DNA from: LZORAL124-50-18 sp051208045
GTDB lineage: Bacteria > Pseudomonadota > Gammaproteobacteria > Pseudomonadales > Oleiphilaceae
NCBI GenBank assembly: GCA_051208045.1
Contig: JBPJFY010000001.1
Coordinates: 868,001 to 932,000 of the forward strand
Direction of reading: 5' to 3'
Length of the DNA: 64,000 nt
The notes beneath the pieces are model-generated. The model was not told the DNA's origin. It was given only the letters and a program-made list of their open reading frames with translations, and made no database searches. Below, piece after piece: positions 28,150 to 35,929 of the stretch. The position numbers and the translations under genes are program-made. Each line of letters starts with the position of its first letter. The first letter of the stretch is position 1.

Positions 28150-28398
28150 TTATACAGCCCCCTCGTTTCGTTGCACAATTAAAGAAGAAACCAGCGCTTT
28201 TATATCTTTTTTCGGTAAACCTTTGATAAGCGCACGGCATACTGAGTTAATTTCATGCTCTGGCCAAGCAACTGCTCGATCTCCCAGAGAGACAGGTGGG
28301 GGGAGGAGCCCTTCATTAATGTAGTTGTGAAACGTGCTTTTACTGATGGGCAGAATGCCCGGAATGATTTCGGATTTTCTTAAAAACTTAATGGACAT
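28150..28398 (-). CDS. AlpA-like regulator / excisionase-type protein
   Basis: An 82-residue protein with the MerR-like AlpA fold: FLRKSEIIPGILPISKSTFH, NYINEGLLPPPVSLGDRAVA and WPEHEINSVCRALIKG. In P4-like islands AlpA activates the integrase or acts as a directionality factor. Its place upstream of Rha and the HTH gene and near the integrase agrees with that. A 14-base palindrome, TCGATTAAAATCGA, lies 45 bases upstream of the start and may be its operator. Confidence 0.8.
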   Translation of the reverse strand: MSIKFLRKSEIIPGILPISKSTFHNYINEGLLPPPVSLGDRAVAWPEHEINSVCRALIKGLPKKDIKALVSSLIVQRNEGAV

Positions 28399-28442
28399 AA
28401 ATCAACCTTCTTACGTGTTGTTGGAAGTGTTGATTAATGGTA

Positions 28443-28456
28443 TCGATTAAAATCGA
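28443..28456. promoter_or_regulatory. Palindrome upstream of the AlpA-like gene
   Basis: TCGATT-AA-AATCGA, perfect arms of six bases around a two-base centre, 45 bases before the AlpA-like start on the minus strand. It is a likely operator for AlpA or another island regulator in the 28399-28533 gap. No clear -10/-35 pair could be assigned. Confidence 0.4.
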
Positions 28457-28533
28457 CTGTGGGCAGGGGTAAAAAACGCGAGAATTTTAACGTGTTTTTA
28501 TCCCCCCTTTACTTTTTGAACTTGGTATTGATT

Positions 28534-29292
28534 CTACTGATAAGTTGAGCTGAAATAGTCGGCAAATGTTTGATCTTTGTTTTTAATGATTTTCCTCACA
28601 TCGTCCTTTTCTAAAGCAGTGACCTCGTTATACGGTGGAAAGTAGATATTCGCCAATTTGGCGACTTGCGAATGCAGAGGGGTGCCACAGTGTAGGTTCA
28701 TCGTACGCGTCATCATGATTACGAAGTAGTTTCTGTCGGCATACAAGCGGTTCGGAGCTTTAATATCTTTATCAACTCTTATGTGCTGATTAAATCTCTG
28801 CTGTATAGAGGCCAGATTTAAATCTTTTGCGAATGACTTGAAAGTTTTACAGACCTGGGTCTTGAGGCTGTCGAGCATCGAAGAGTCGTAACTCAAAGGA
28901 ATCTCTTTTTTCATGTTGTCAAACAGGGTTTCTATCTGTAACTCTGTGAAGGATGCGGGATATACGAAAAGTGGTGTTTCAATGTAGTATTTCTCGGAAA
29001 TGTCTTTTAAGGTTTTAAAGCACCTGTTTACCTCTGCTCTGGCTTTCTTTCGTTCGGAGGGGAGCTCTTTTTCAAGATCAGGGCAGCCTCGCGAGTATGT
29101 AACGATCTCGTGAGCTACATTCATAAATCCGAGCTGGCCGATGTTGTACCTTTGCATAGCGCGCCAAAAAGTCAGCAGTTTTGGCTCCAGGATTGTTGCA
29201 ATGGCTTCTTCATCGTCCAGAGCAGCTAACGCTTCGAGTACGCCCTCTGGAACAATTGATCTGATTTCGTGTTTGCTCGGGTGCTCTTCCAT
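28534..29292 (-). CDS. Hypothetical protein next to the integrase
   Basis: A soluble helical protein of ~252 residues; I do not recognise the family. ATG 29292 was chosen because GGAAG lies five bases upstream; a GTG at 29310 adds six residues. Features are an acidic N-terminus (EALAALDDEEAIATILEPKL), Lys-rich middle helices (ERKKARAEVNRCFKTLKDIS) and an aromatic C-terminus (QTFADYFSSTYQ). No signal peptide, membrane segment or catalytic motif is visible. It lies 55 bases downstream of the integrase on the same strand, the slot often holding variable cargo, so a defence-related function is possible but not shown. Confidence 0.55.
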   Translation of the reverse strand: MEEHPSKHEIRSIVPEGVLEALAALDDEEAIATILEPKLLTFWRAMQRYNIGQLGFMNVAHEIVTYSRGCPDLEKELPSERKKARAEVNRCFKTLKDISEKYYIETPLFVYPASFTELQIETLFDNMKKEIPLSYDSSMLDSLKTQVCKTFKSFAKDLNLASIQQRFNQHIRVDKDIKAPNRLYADRNYFVIMMTRTMNLHCGTPLHSQVAKLANIYFPPYNEVTALEKDDVRKIIKNKDQTFADYFSSTYQ

Positions 29293-29347
29293 TCTTGCTT
29301 CCAGTCCCACCGTTTCTTCTGAGTTTTTTAAAGTTTGGCTACATTTT

Positions 29348-30559
29348 TTATAATGATTGTGCAGTAAGCGACGATTCAGCTATGGTTTTACTCCACCATT
29401 GCATGAGAGGCCGCCTTCTTTCTAAGTACTCAGCCCGGTTGTATGCCATCCGAACCTGATTTTTGTCCACATGCGCCAGACAGGCTTCAATAAGCTCTGC
29501 ATCCAATCCGTGTTCGTTCATGGCTGTGCTTGCAATAGAGCGCAAGCCGTGCGCAACCAGTTCTCCGTGGTAGCCCATTCGTTTTATCGCCATGTTGGCC
29601 GTTGATTTATTGACGTGCGACCGCGGGTTTTTTATGCCTGGAAAAACATGTTCACGATGCCCGCTGATCTCACGCATTGCGTGCAAAATATCCAATGCCT
29701 CCGGCGTCAATGGCACCGAATGTGCTTTTTTCTTTTTCATCCTGTCCGCCGGTATATGCCAAACTGCGCGATCAAAATCGATTTCGGACCATTGGGTGCC
29801 CGCCGCTTCGCTAGGTCGAACCATTGTGTGAAGTTGCCAGAGAATTAAGTATCGAGTAGTTTTTTGAATGTTCGCGGAATAAAGGGCTTTCATCAGTATT
29901 GGTAGTGCTTCTGGCGAAATTGTAGGAAGGTTCTCCTTTTGTGGCGCGATGAAGGCCTCCTTGATTCCCGACAGGGGGTTGTGGTGCGAGAGGCCCGTAT
30001 TTGTCGCATAAGTCATTATTTCGTTCATTCGCTGACAAACTCTTCGTACGGTTTCTAAAGACCCTTTGGCTGCAGCAGGCTTCAGCGTGTCAATGACTGC
30101 GGGCGCTGCAATTTTGTGTATCGGAACATGTTTGAGCTGAGGAAATACGTGAAGCTCCAATGATCGCCATATGTCGTCTGCGTAGTCTGGGGTCACCTTC
30201 GTTTGTTTGATTGCAAACCACTCTTTGGCGACAGCGAGTAGGGTATTGGAATGTGCTTCCCGGTTTTGCTTTTCGAGTGTGTCCCAGTGTTCTTTCGGGT
30301 CGATTTCTTTTGCGAGCAACTCTCTGGCTTCAGTTCGTTTTGCCCGTGCATCCGCAATGGAAACCGCAGGAAAGCTGCCTAGGGAAATATTGGTTCGCTT
30401 GTTGGTAAAAGGCTTGTGGTACTTAAGTAGCCATGATTTAGTCCCACTCGGTTTTATCCTAAGGGTCAACCCAAAGCCATCTGTCAATTCATAAGGTTTT
30501 TCTCTGGGCTTTGCCTGCTGAACTTGGGTGTTAGTGAGCGGTTTATGTGGGCGAGCCAT
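29348..30559 (-). CDS. Tyrosine-type integrase, P4/DUF4102 family
   Basis: A 403-residue integrase that would insert and remove the island at the tmRNA gene. Residues ~1-95 are the DUF4102 arm-binding domain (LTDGFGLTLRIKPSGTKSWL, ISLGSFPAVSIADARAKR). Residues ~100-190 are the SAM-like core-binding domain and ~205-390 the catalytic domain. Catalytic residues seen are Arg in MVRPSEAAGTQW, His-x-x-Arg in HGLRSIAST, His in EACLAHVDKNQVR and Tyr in AYNRAEYLERR. All are intact, so the enzyme looks active. The gene starts 170 bases from the ssrA 3' end, the target site. Confidence 0.94.
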   Translation of the reverse strand: MARPHKPLTNTQVQQAKPREKPYELTDGFGLTLRIKPSGTKSWLLKYHKPFTNKRTNISLGSFPAVSIADARAKRTEARELLAKEIDPKEHWDTLEKQNREAHSNTLLAVAKEWFAIKQTKVTPDYADDIWRSLELHVFPQLKHVPIHKIAAPAVIDTLKPAAAKGSLETVRRVCQRMNEIMTYATNTGLSHHNPLSGIKEAFIAPQKENLPTISPEALPILMKALYSANIQKTTRYLILWQLHTMVRPSEAAGTQWSEIDFDRAVWHIPADRMKKKKAHSVPLTPEALDILHAMREISGHREHVFPGIKNPRSHVNKSTANMAIKRMGYHGELVAHGLRSIASTAMNEHGLDAELIEACLAHVDKNQVRMAYNRAEYLERRRPLMQWWSKTIAESSLTAQSL

Positions 30560-30660
30560 AGTTTTAGTACCACCAGATTTCTGTTTGAGGGTGCTGTGGT
30601 ACTTGCGATGGTACTAAAAAAACTGGATTTTAGTAAACGGTATTGGACATTACAGGCAAT

Positions 30661-30700
30661 AAAAAACCCGAAATGCCTTGATTTATCTAGCGTTCCGGGT
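30661..30700 (-). terminator. Island-encoded replacement terminator for ssrA
   Basis: Read on the minus strand, an imperfect stem ACCCGGAA...TTTCGGGT (one bulge) is followed by six T residues (30666 down to 30661). It lies 29 bases beyond the tmRNA 3' end, inside the island, and would take over the job of the ancestral terminator now at 16326-16367. Confidence 0.6.
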
Positions 30701-30728
30701 CTTTGTTGGATCTCTTTGATCCTGTTGT

Positions 30729-30742
30729 TGGTGGAGACGGCG
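30729..30742. repeat. Right attachment-site repeat within the tmRNA 3' end
   Basis: TGGTGGAGACGGCG, identical to 16374-16387. It corresponds to the last 14 bases of tmRNA, including the CCA end. Integration restored the tmRNA sequence, so the gene remains whole. Confidence 0.88.
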
Positions 30743-31081
30743 GGAGTTGAACCCGCGTCCGTCAGCCCTCTGCCTTCGGCTCTACATGCTTAGAATCCCT
30801 CTATTAAGTTAACCCGTCACGACCCGAGGGGCAGGGTGTTCAGGGCGAGCCTCAAAAGTTTCGCGTTACGACCTGAGACCTGTCGCAAGGCTAGCTTGTT
30901 CTAAGTGACATCCCAAGCCGCGATACAAGCACCTTGGCCGGGACGCTAGCAGGGTTTAAGCTGCTAGAGCGTAGTTTTCGTCGTTTGCGACTATTTTTTG
31001 TAGTGATTGGAGTACGAGAGCCACTACACTCTCGGCATGCACCTCAGGGTTTGTAACCAGCGTCGAAGCCAAGTCGTCCCC
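30729..31081 (-). ncRNA. ssrA: Transfer-messenger RNA (tmRNA)
   Basis: tmRNA rescues stalled ribosomes and tags the unfinished protein for breakdown, with SmpB as partner. The minus-strand transcript of ~353 bases starts GGGGACGACTTGGCTTCGACG in shortened form near 31081. It ends with a TPsiC-like arm (GGGTTCAACTCCCGC) and an encoded CCA at 30729-30731. The tag frame GCA...TAA at 30956-30988 encodes ANDENYALAA, the same as in E. coli. Pseudoknot-like complementary segments fill the rest. The 3' end doubles as the integration site of the island. A minus-strand promoter lies at 31127-31154. Confidence 0.95.
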
Positions 31082-31126
31082 GTAAGTGTTCACTCCCGCT
31101 TTTCGCGTTCCGGAGCTATACCCCAT

Positions 31127-31154
31127 ACTATATAGTCATTTCGCGCGTTTTCAA
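31127..31154 (-). promoter_or_regulatory. Predicted ssrA promoter
   Basis: On the minus strand, -35 TTGAAA (31154-31149), 16-base spacer, -10 TATAGT (31132-31127). It lies ~45 bases before the mature 5' end, implying a leader of ~38 bases that is trimmed off. An alternative -10-like TATAGC lies closer, without a matching -35. Confidence 0.5.
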
Positions 31155-31271
31155 TACCGGACAGAAATCTTTTCAGGAATTTTTTCGATGACTTTTCCCA
31201 GGGTTCGTTTTTCATGAGTGCTGCTATACAATGCCGTGCTTTGGCGACCGCACATCCGAAGGAGGGGCAGA

Positions 31272-31784
31272 ATGAACATTTCTTTAATATTTGCCATGTC
31301 AGAGAATCGCGTGATTGGCAGGAACAACAAGCTGCCTTGGTATCTGCCGAATGATTTGAAGTATTTCAAACAAGTGACGATGGGTAAGCCCGTGATTATG
31401 GGGCGAAAAACGTATGAGTCTATTGGCAAGCCGCTGCCCGGCAGAATGAATCTTGTGATCACGCGCGATGATGCCTGGCATGCTGAGGGTGTGACGACCT
31501 GCAGCAGTTTGGCGCAGGCTGTGGAGAGAGCGACCGGGGCGGCGGAAATCAATGGGGTAGACGAGGTCATGGTGATTGGCGGCGCTGAGATTTACCGTTT
31601 GGCTTTACCTGCGGCCGACCGAATTTACCTGACCCAGGTACATGCACACATTGAAGGTGATGCCTACATGGATGACATTGATTGGTCCGGTTGGCGGGAA
31701 GTCGGGCGGGAAGATTTTCAGGCAGAAGATCCGAACATCTACAATTACAGCTTTGTTGTGTATGACAGACTTACAAAGCATTAA
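31272..31784 (+). CDS. folA: Dihydrofolate reductase
   Basis: FolA reduces dihydrofolate to tetrahydrofolate with NADPH, for thymidylate, purine and methionine synthesis. The 170-residue protein shows the family motifs MSENRVIGRNNKLPWYLPND (catalytic acid Asp within LPND), GKPVIMGRKTYESIG, NLVITRD, and VIGGAEIYRLALP for NADPH binding. ATG 31272 is preceded by GGAGG; the extended frame from 31218 is not supported. Its TAA overlaps the end of the EamA gene on the other strand (shared TTAA at 31781-31784). Confidence 0.96.
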   Translation: MNISLIFAMSENRVIGRNNKLPWYLPNDLKYFKQVTMGKPVIMGRKTYESIGKPLPGRMNLVITRDDAWHAEGVTTCSSLAQAVERATGAAEINGVDEVMVIGGAEIYRLALPAADRIYLTQVHAHIEGDAYMDDIDWSGWREVGREDFQAEDPNIYNYSFVVYDRLTKH

Positions 31785-32662
31785 CTGCCGGCTTGCTTTT
31801 TACCCATCACGTTGATGAGAGCGCCCAGTAGAATCAAACCGCCGCCTATCCAGGTGGCGGCGTCGGGAACTTCAGAAAAAATAAGCCAGCCCAGCAATGC
31901 CGCGAAAACAATCTGTAAATAGGAATAGGCGGTCGCCTTCGCGGCGGTCTCGGTTTGCATGGCCTTGGTCAGACCAATCTGCCCAATCTGGGTGAATACG
32001 CCGACCAGTATCAAGAGCCCCCATTGTTCGCCCTCGGGTAACACGATATCACGTCCCAGGAGCAGGAGTGAAAAAGGGAGAGCGATGAGTGGGAAATAGA
32101 AAATAATGACCGATGCGTCTTCCGTGGGGCTCAGTTTTCTCACAATCACATAGGCAATGGCACTGCCTAAGGCCCCCAGGAGTGCTGCCGTGATGGCAAG
32201 CGGGGGATGAGGTGACGCAAGTGGGGCGGATAAGAGCCCGGGCTGTGCGATCACGAGAAGCCCAATCAGGCCCAACCCGATGCAGAGCAGGGTGCTTGTC
32301 TGCAGTCGCTCTTTCAGAACAAGGAGTGCGATAAGGGCAGTGAACATGGGATGGAGGTACTGCAGCACCGTAGCCTCAGCGAGAGGAAGCGCGGTGACGG
32401 CATAGTAAACGCACATCAGCGCGACGGTGCCAGTGATGCCTCTGGCCATCAACAGCCGCTTCTTCTGCCCCCATAGGCCAATGCCTTTACGCTTGATATC
32501 CAAATAGCTTAAAACGAGTGAGACAAGTGCTCTGGCAGCAACGATCTCCAGGACGGGGATCCCGGAGTTTGCGGCAAGTTTTACGCACGCGGCCATCAGG
32601 GCAAACCCGAGCGCACTCAACATCATGTAACGCGCGCTTAATGGAATTGCTATTGCACTCAT
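31781..32662 (-). CDS. EamA/DMT-family permease
   Basis: About 293 residues with ten hydrophobic segments in two EamA repeats (for example MLSALGFALMAACVKLAANS, LGLIGLLVIAQPGLL and GLILLGALINVMG). Such inner-membrane proteins export metabolites such as amino acids, or are of unknown substrate. ATG 32662 is chosen because the upstream in-frame ATG at 32716 lies in a 28-base hairpin and adds a non-hydrophobic tail. It follows ilvD on the same strand, so a role in amino-acid export is possible but unproven. Confidence 0.88.
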   Translation of the reverse strand: MSAIAIPLSARYMMLSALGFALMAACVKLAANSGIPVLEIVAARALVSLVLSYLDIKRKGIGLWGQKKRLLMARGITGTVALMCVYYAVTALPLAEATVLQYLHPMFTALIALLVLKERLQTSTLLCIGLGLIGLLVIAQPGLLSAPLASPHPPLAITAALLGALGSAIAYVIVRKLSPTEDASVIIFYFPLIALPFSLLLLGRDIVLPEGEQWGLLILVGVFTQIGQIGLTKAMQTETAAKATAYSYLQIVFAALLGWLIFSEVPDAATWIGGGLILLGALINVMGKKQAGS

Positions 32663-32685
32663 GGCTTGACGTGGAAAGACAGGGT

Positions 32686-32713
32686 GAGTCCGGAAGGCTG
32701 ATCTTCCGGACTC
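32686..32713 (-). terminator. Perfect hairpin between ilvD and the EamA gene
   Basis: An 11-base perfect stem (GAGTCCGGAAG / CTTCCGGACTC) with a six-base loop lies 19 bases after the ilvD stop. It lacks a clear T-run on either strand, so it may act as an attenuator or mRNA-end stabiliser rather than a full terminator. Confidence 0.5.
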
Positions 32714-32731
32714 CATAGGGACTGGGACTGA

Positions 32732-34576
32732 TTAATCGAGCAAGTCCGCGTTGCGCACGCCACCTTTGTCCGCGCTGGTCGCCAAAAGAGCATACGCTTT
32801 CAGTGCGCGCGACACTTTGCGTGATCTGGGGGCGGCAGGTTTCCAGGCGTCAACCCCTTTTGCCTCCATCGCTGCGCGTCGGGCTGCCAATTCTTCGGTG
32901 CTGATGGCCACATCGATGGTGCGGGTTTTAATGTTGATTTTGATGGTATCGCCTTCTTCAATCAGCGCGATGGCGCCACCAGCCGCGGCTTCCGGGGACA
33001 CGTGACCGATCGACAGGCCGGAAGTACCGCCTGAAAAACGGCCATCCGTCAGGAGTGCACAAGTTTTACCCAAGCCTTTGGATTTCAGATAACTGGTGGG
33101 GTAGAGCATTTCCTGCATGCCTGGGCCGCCTTTGGGGCCTTCATAACGAATAACCACCACATCGCCATCCACGACTTGATCTGCCAGGATGGCTTTGACG
33201 GCGGCGTCCTGGCTTTCGAAGATGCGCGCTCGCCCCGTAAAGTCGAGATTGGAATCATCCACGCCGGCAGTTTTCACCACACAACCGTCCTCGGCGATAT
33301 TGCCGTGCAACACCGCCAGACCCCCTTCCAGCGAATAGGCATGCTCAAGGGCGCGAATGCAGCCGTCTTTGCGGTCGCCATCCAGTGTGGGCCAGCGTGT
33401 ACTTTGAGAAAACGCTTCCTGAGTGGGGATACCGGCTGGGCCGGCTTTGTAGAACTCCGCCACCGCAGGGTCGCTGTTCTGCATGATGTCCCACTGGGCG
33501 AGTGCTTCTTTAAAAGTGGCCGAGTGTACGGTCGGCAGCTCGCTCTTGAACAGCCCGGCGCGATCGAGCTCGCCGAGAATGCCGTAGATACCGCCTGCCC
33601 GGTGCACGTCTTCAATGTGATATTTCTGGGTGTTCGGCGCTACTTTGCAGAGCTGGGGTACTTTGCGGGAGAGCGCATCAATGTCTTTCATCGTGAAGTT
33701 GACTTCGGCTTCCTGTGCGATGGCCAACAGGTGCAAAATCGTGTTGGTAGATCCGCCCATAGCGATATCAAGGCAGATAGCGTTTTCGAATGCGCCCATG
33801 GAGCCGATGGTACGTGGGAGTACATTCTCGTTACCATTTTCGTAATAATCTTTGGTGATTTCTACGATGCGCTTGGCCGCTTCCAGGAAGAGCCGTTTTC
33901 GATCACTGTGGGTCGCCAGTGTCGTGCCGTTGCCGGGAAGCGCGAGACCAATGGCTTCCGCAAGACAGTTCATCGAGTTGGCGGTAAACATACCTGAACA
34001 GGAGCCACAGGTCGGGCAGGCGCTACGCTCGTACTCTTCCACGAGTTCGTCTGATGCGGTGTCGTCTGCGGCAATGACCATAGCATCGACCAGATCCAGC
34101 TTGTGATCGGCCAATTTGGTTTTTCCGGCTTCCATCGGCCCGCCAGAAACAAATATGACGGGGATGTTCAATCGCATGGCGGCCATCAACATGCCGGGGG
34201 TGATTTTGTCACAGTTGGAGATACACACCATCGCATCCGCACAATGCGCGTTGACCATGTACTCGACCGAGTCAGCGATGATCTCCCGGGAGGGCAGACT
34301 GTACAGCATACCGTCGTGACCCATCGCGATACCATCGTCCACGGCGATGGTGTTAAATTCTTTCGCCACGCCACCGTTAGCCTCGATTTCGCGACACACC
34401 ATCTGTCCCAGGTCTTTGAGATGCACATGACCCGGAACAAATTGGGTAAAAGAGTTAACCACCGCAATGATGGGTTTGTTGAAATCATCCGTGGTCATTC
34501 CGGTAGCGCGCCATAAGGCGCGCGCTCCGGCCATGTTGCGGCCATGCGTGGAGGTTTTGGAGCGATAATCTGGCAT
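32732..34576 (-). CDS. ilvD: Dihydroxy-acid dehydratase
   Basis: IlvD dehydrates 2,3-dihydroxy-isovalerate and -methylvalerate to the 2-keto acids in valine and isoleucine synthesis, using an Fe-S cluster. The 614-residue length is typical. Cluster-ligand motifs are CISNCDKITPGMLMA and CPTCGSCSGMFTANSM in shortened form, and the C-terminal substrate-binding part includes TDGRFSGGTSGLSIGHVSPE. The N-terminus YRSKTSTHGRNMAGARALWR is the classical opening. ATG 34576 fits the family start. It is transcribed alone or with the EamA gene downstream. Confidence 0.97.
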   Translation of the reverse strand: MPDYRSKTSTHGRNMAGARALWRATGMTTDDFNKPIIAVVNSFTQFVPGHVHLKDLGQMVCREIEANGGVAKEFNTIAVDDGIAMGHDGMLYSLPSREIIADSVEYMVNAHCADAMVCISNCDKITPGMLMAAMRLNIPVIFVSGGPMEAGKTKLADHKLDLVDAMVIAADDTASDELVEEYERSACPTCGSCSGMFTANSMNCLAEAIGLALPGNGTTLATHSDRKRLFLEAAKRIVEITKDYYENGNENVLPRTIGSMGAFENAICLDIAMGGSTNTILHLLAIAQEAEVNFTMKDIDALSRKVPQLCKVAPNTQKYHIEDVHRAGGIYGILGELDRAGLFKSELPTVHSATFKEALAQWDIMQNSDPAVAEFYKAGPAGIPTQEAFSQSTRWPTLDGDRKDGCIRALEHAYSLEGGLAVLHGNIAEDGCVVKTAGVDDSNLDFTGRARIFESQDAAVKAILADQVVDGDVVVIRYEGPKGGPGMQEMLYPTSYLKSKGLGKTCALLTDGRFSGGTSGLSIGHVSPEAAAGGAIALIEEGDTIKINIKTRTIDVAISTEELAARRAAMEAKGVDAWKPAAPRSRKVSRALKAYALLATSADKGGVRNADLLD

Positions 34577-34758
34577 GTTTGTTTCTCTCGTGGCTAGTCG
34601 CCTGGCGGTGTTGTGAGCCGTCAGGCCAGTCGAAAATGGGACGCAAAGGATAGCAAATACGAGGTGGCTTCGGCTAGTGGCCCAGTCTTCAAATACGAAT
34701 CAGGGAAGTAATGCCGATACCGTTGACTGTGTGGAGGTCCGTAGAAAAAAGGATGTGC

Positions 34759-35637
34759 TCAGCAGGTGTAACTGATGATGAAGTCTTTATTATTGGCAAT
34801 GGGTTCGCCCAGGCTGATGACGCCACTTCCCCAGAGAGGTAGTTGCTCCCGTTTCAGGAACATTTCCTGGTTGTCTCCTGTGCGCACCCAAGTACCATTG
34901 GTGCTGTGATCGACTAACACAAACTTTTTACGGCGGTATTCGATCCAGGCATGCGTGCGGGACGCGAAAGGTGACGGGATAACGAGGTTGCAGGAGGTTT
35001 CACGCCCGATGGTGTAGTCACACATTTCCGGGGAGATGGCGTACTTTTCTGATCCAAACTGCAGTACGATCAACCCTTTCTGAATTTCTGAGGTGTTGGG
35101 CCGCGCCACAGATATGACCTGCGTGACACTGCCCACATTGGCTTCCCAATTAATGAGATATAAGGGGACAGATTGGTCAAACGCCTTGATTTTGGCGTAG
35201 TCAAACCGGGTGGCTTTGTCCTTGTGCTCGTCGGACAGGTGTTGAATGGTGTCCTCCGAGGTTACTATTTGCCAGGCATTCGCTGCCGCCACCATGCGGG
35301 CAGCCGTGTTCACTGCGTCGCCAAATACGTCGTTGTTCTGCAAAATCGCGGGACCAAAGTGAAAACCTGCTCGCACAGCAATGGGACCGGTGTCGGACTC
35401 AAAGTGTTGTTGAATGGCTACCGTGGCAATCATCGCGTCGTCTGCCGAATCAAAGCGCGCCATGATTTCATCCCCAATGGTTTTGATCACCGTTCCGCCA
35501 TTGACGTTGATGATGCTCTCCATCACAGTCATTCCCTTGTCAATCGCTTCTTTCGCTGCCTGGTCACCGATTTGCTTGTACAGCTTGGAACTGCCCGCGA
35601 CATCTGCGAATAACACTGCGAATTGGGATTCTGTCAT
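34759..35637 (-). CDS. Class III adenylate cyclase with C-terminal FHA domain
   Basis: A 292-residue soluble signalling protein. Residues 1-165 are a class III cyclase: metal-binding Asp12 (FADVAGSS) and Asp56 (TIGDEI), adenine-selecting Lys52, Asp107 and the transition-state residues Asn110 and Arg114 (FGDAVNTAARM). All are present, so it should make cAMP. Residues ~205-285 are an FHA phosphothreonine-binding domain (YTIGRETSCNLVI, SRTHAWIEYR, VDHSTNGTWVR). The cyclase output may therefore be controlled by a Thr-kinase partner. It is divergent from a cNMP-binding-like/HDOD gene across a 292-base gap (35638-35929), in which I could not place a convincing promoter. Confidence 0.9.
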   Translation of the reverse strand: MTESQFAVLFADVAGSSKLYKQIGDQAAKEAIDKGMTVMESIINVNGGTVIKTIGDEIMARFDSADDAMIATVAIQQHFESDTGPIAVRAGFHFGPAILQNNDVFGDAVNTAARMVAAANAWQIVTSEDTIQHLSDEHKDKATRFDYAKIKAFDQSVPLYLINWEANVGSVTQVISVARPNTSEIQKGLIVLQFGSEKYAISPEMCDYTIGRETSCNLVIPSPFASRTHAWIEYRRKKFVLVDHSTNGTWVRTGDNQEMFLKREQLPLWGSGVISLGEPIANNKDFIISYTC

Positions 35638-35929
35638 CCTGTGGTTTGCCTCTGTTTTTCAATGATGTGAACAGGGTGGGTCGCTTTGAGCGCGATAGAA
35701 TTCCTGTTCTGTAAGCAGTATAGTAAATAAATTCAGGAAGGTAATTGTTAGTTGGTGATTTCTTGGAAATACGTGCAAGAAAGAGCAGAAAATTTGCCAT
35801 TCGCCAGAAAATTCTCGGCTACAATGAGTGTAAATGAAACTGACGCACTTGAGTGGCCTCCTGTGAGGGGCTTTTTGGCGGGCTCACGCTGTCGCTGAAA
35901 ACTCAAATCAGTAAGGATTACGTAGGGAT

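Noticed and set aside
30737..30790. tRNA-like sequence (GTTCAAC arm)
   Set aside because: It is the tRNA-like end of tmRNA, not a separate tRNA; no other tRNA or rRNA gene was found.
33176..33997. 273-residue ORF antisense to ilvD
   Set aside because: It mirrors the codon pattern of the highly conserved ilvD gene, has no ribosome site and no recognisable protein features.
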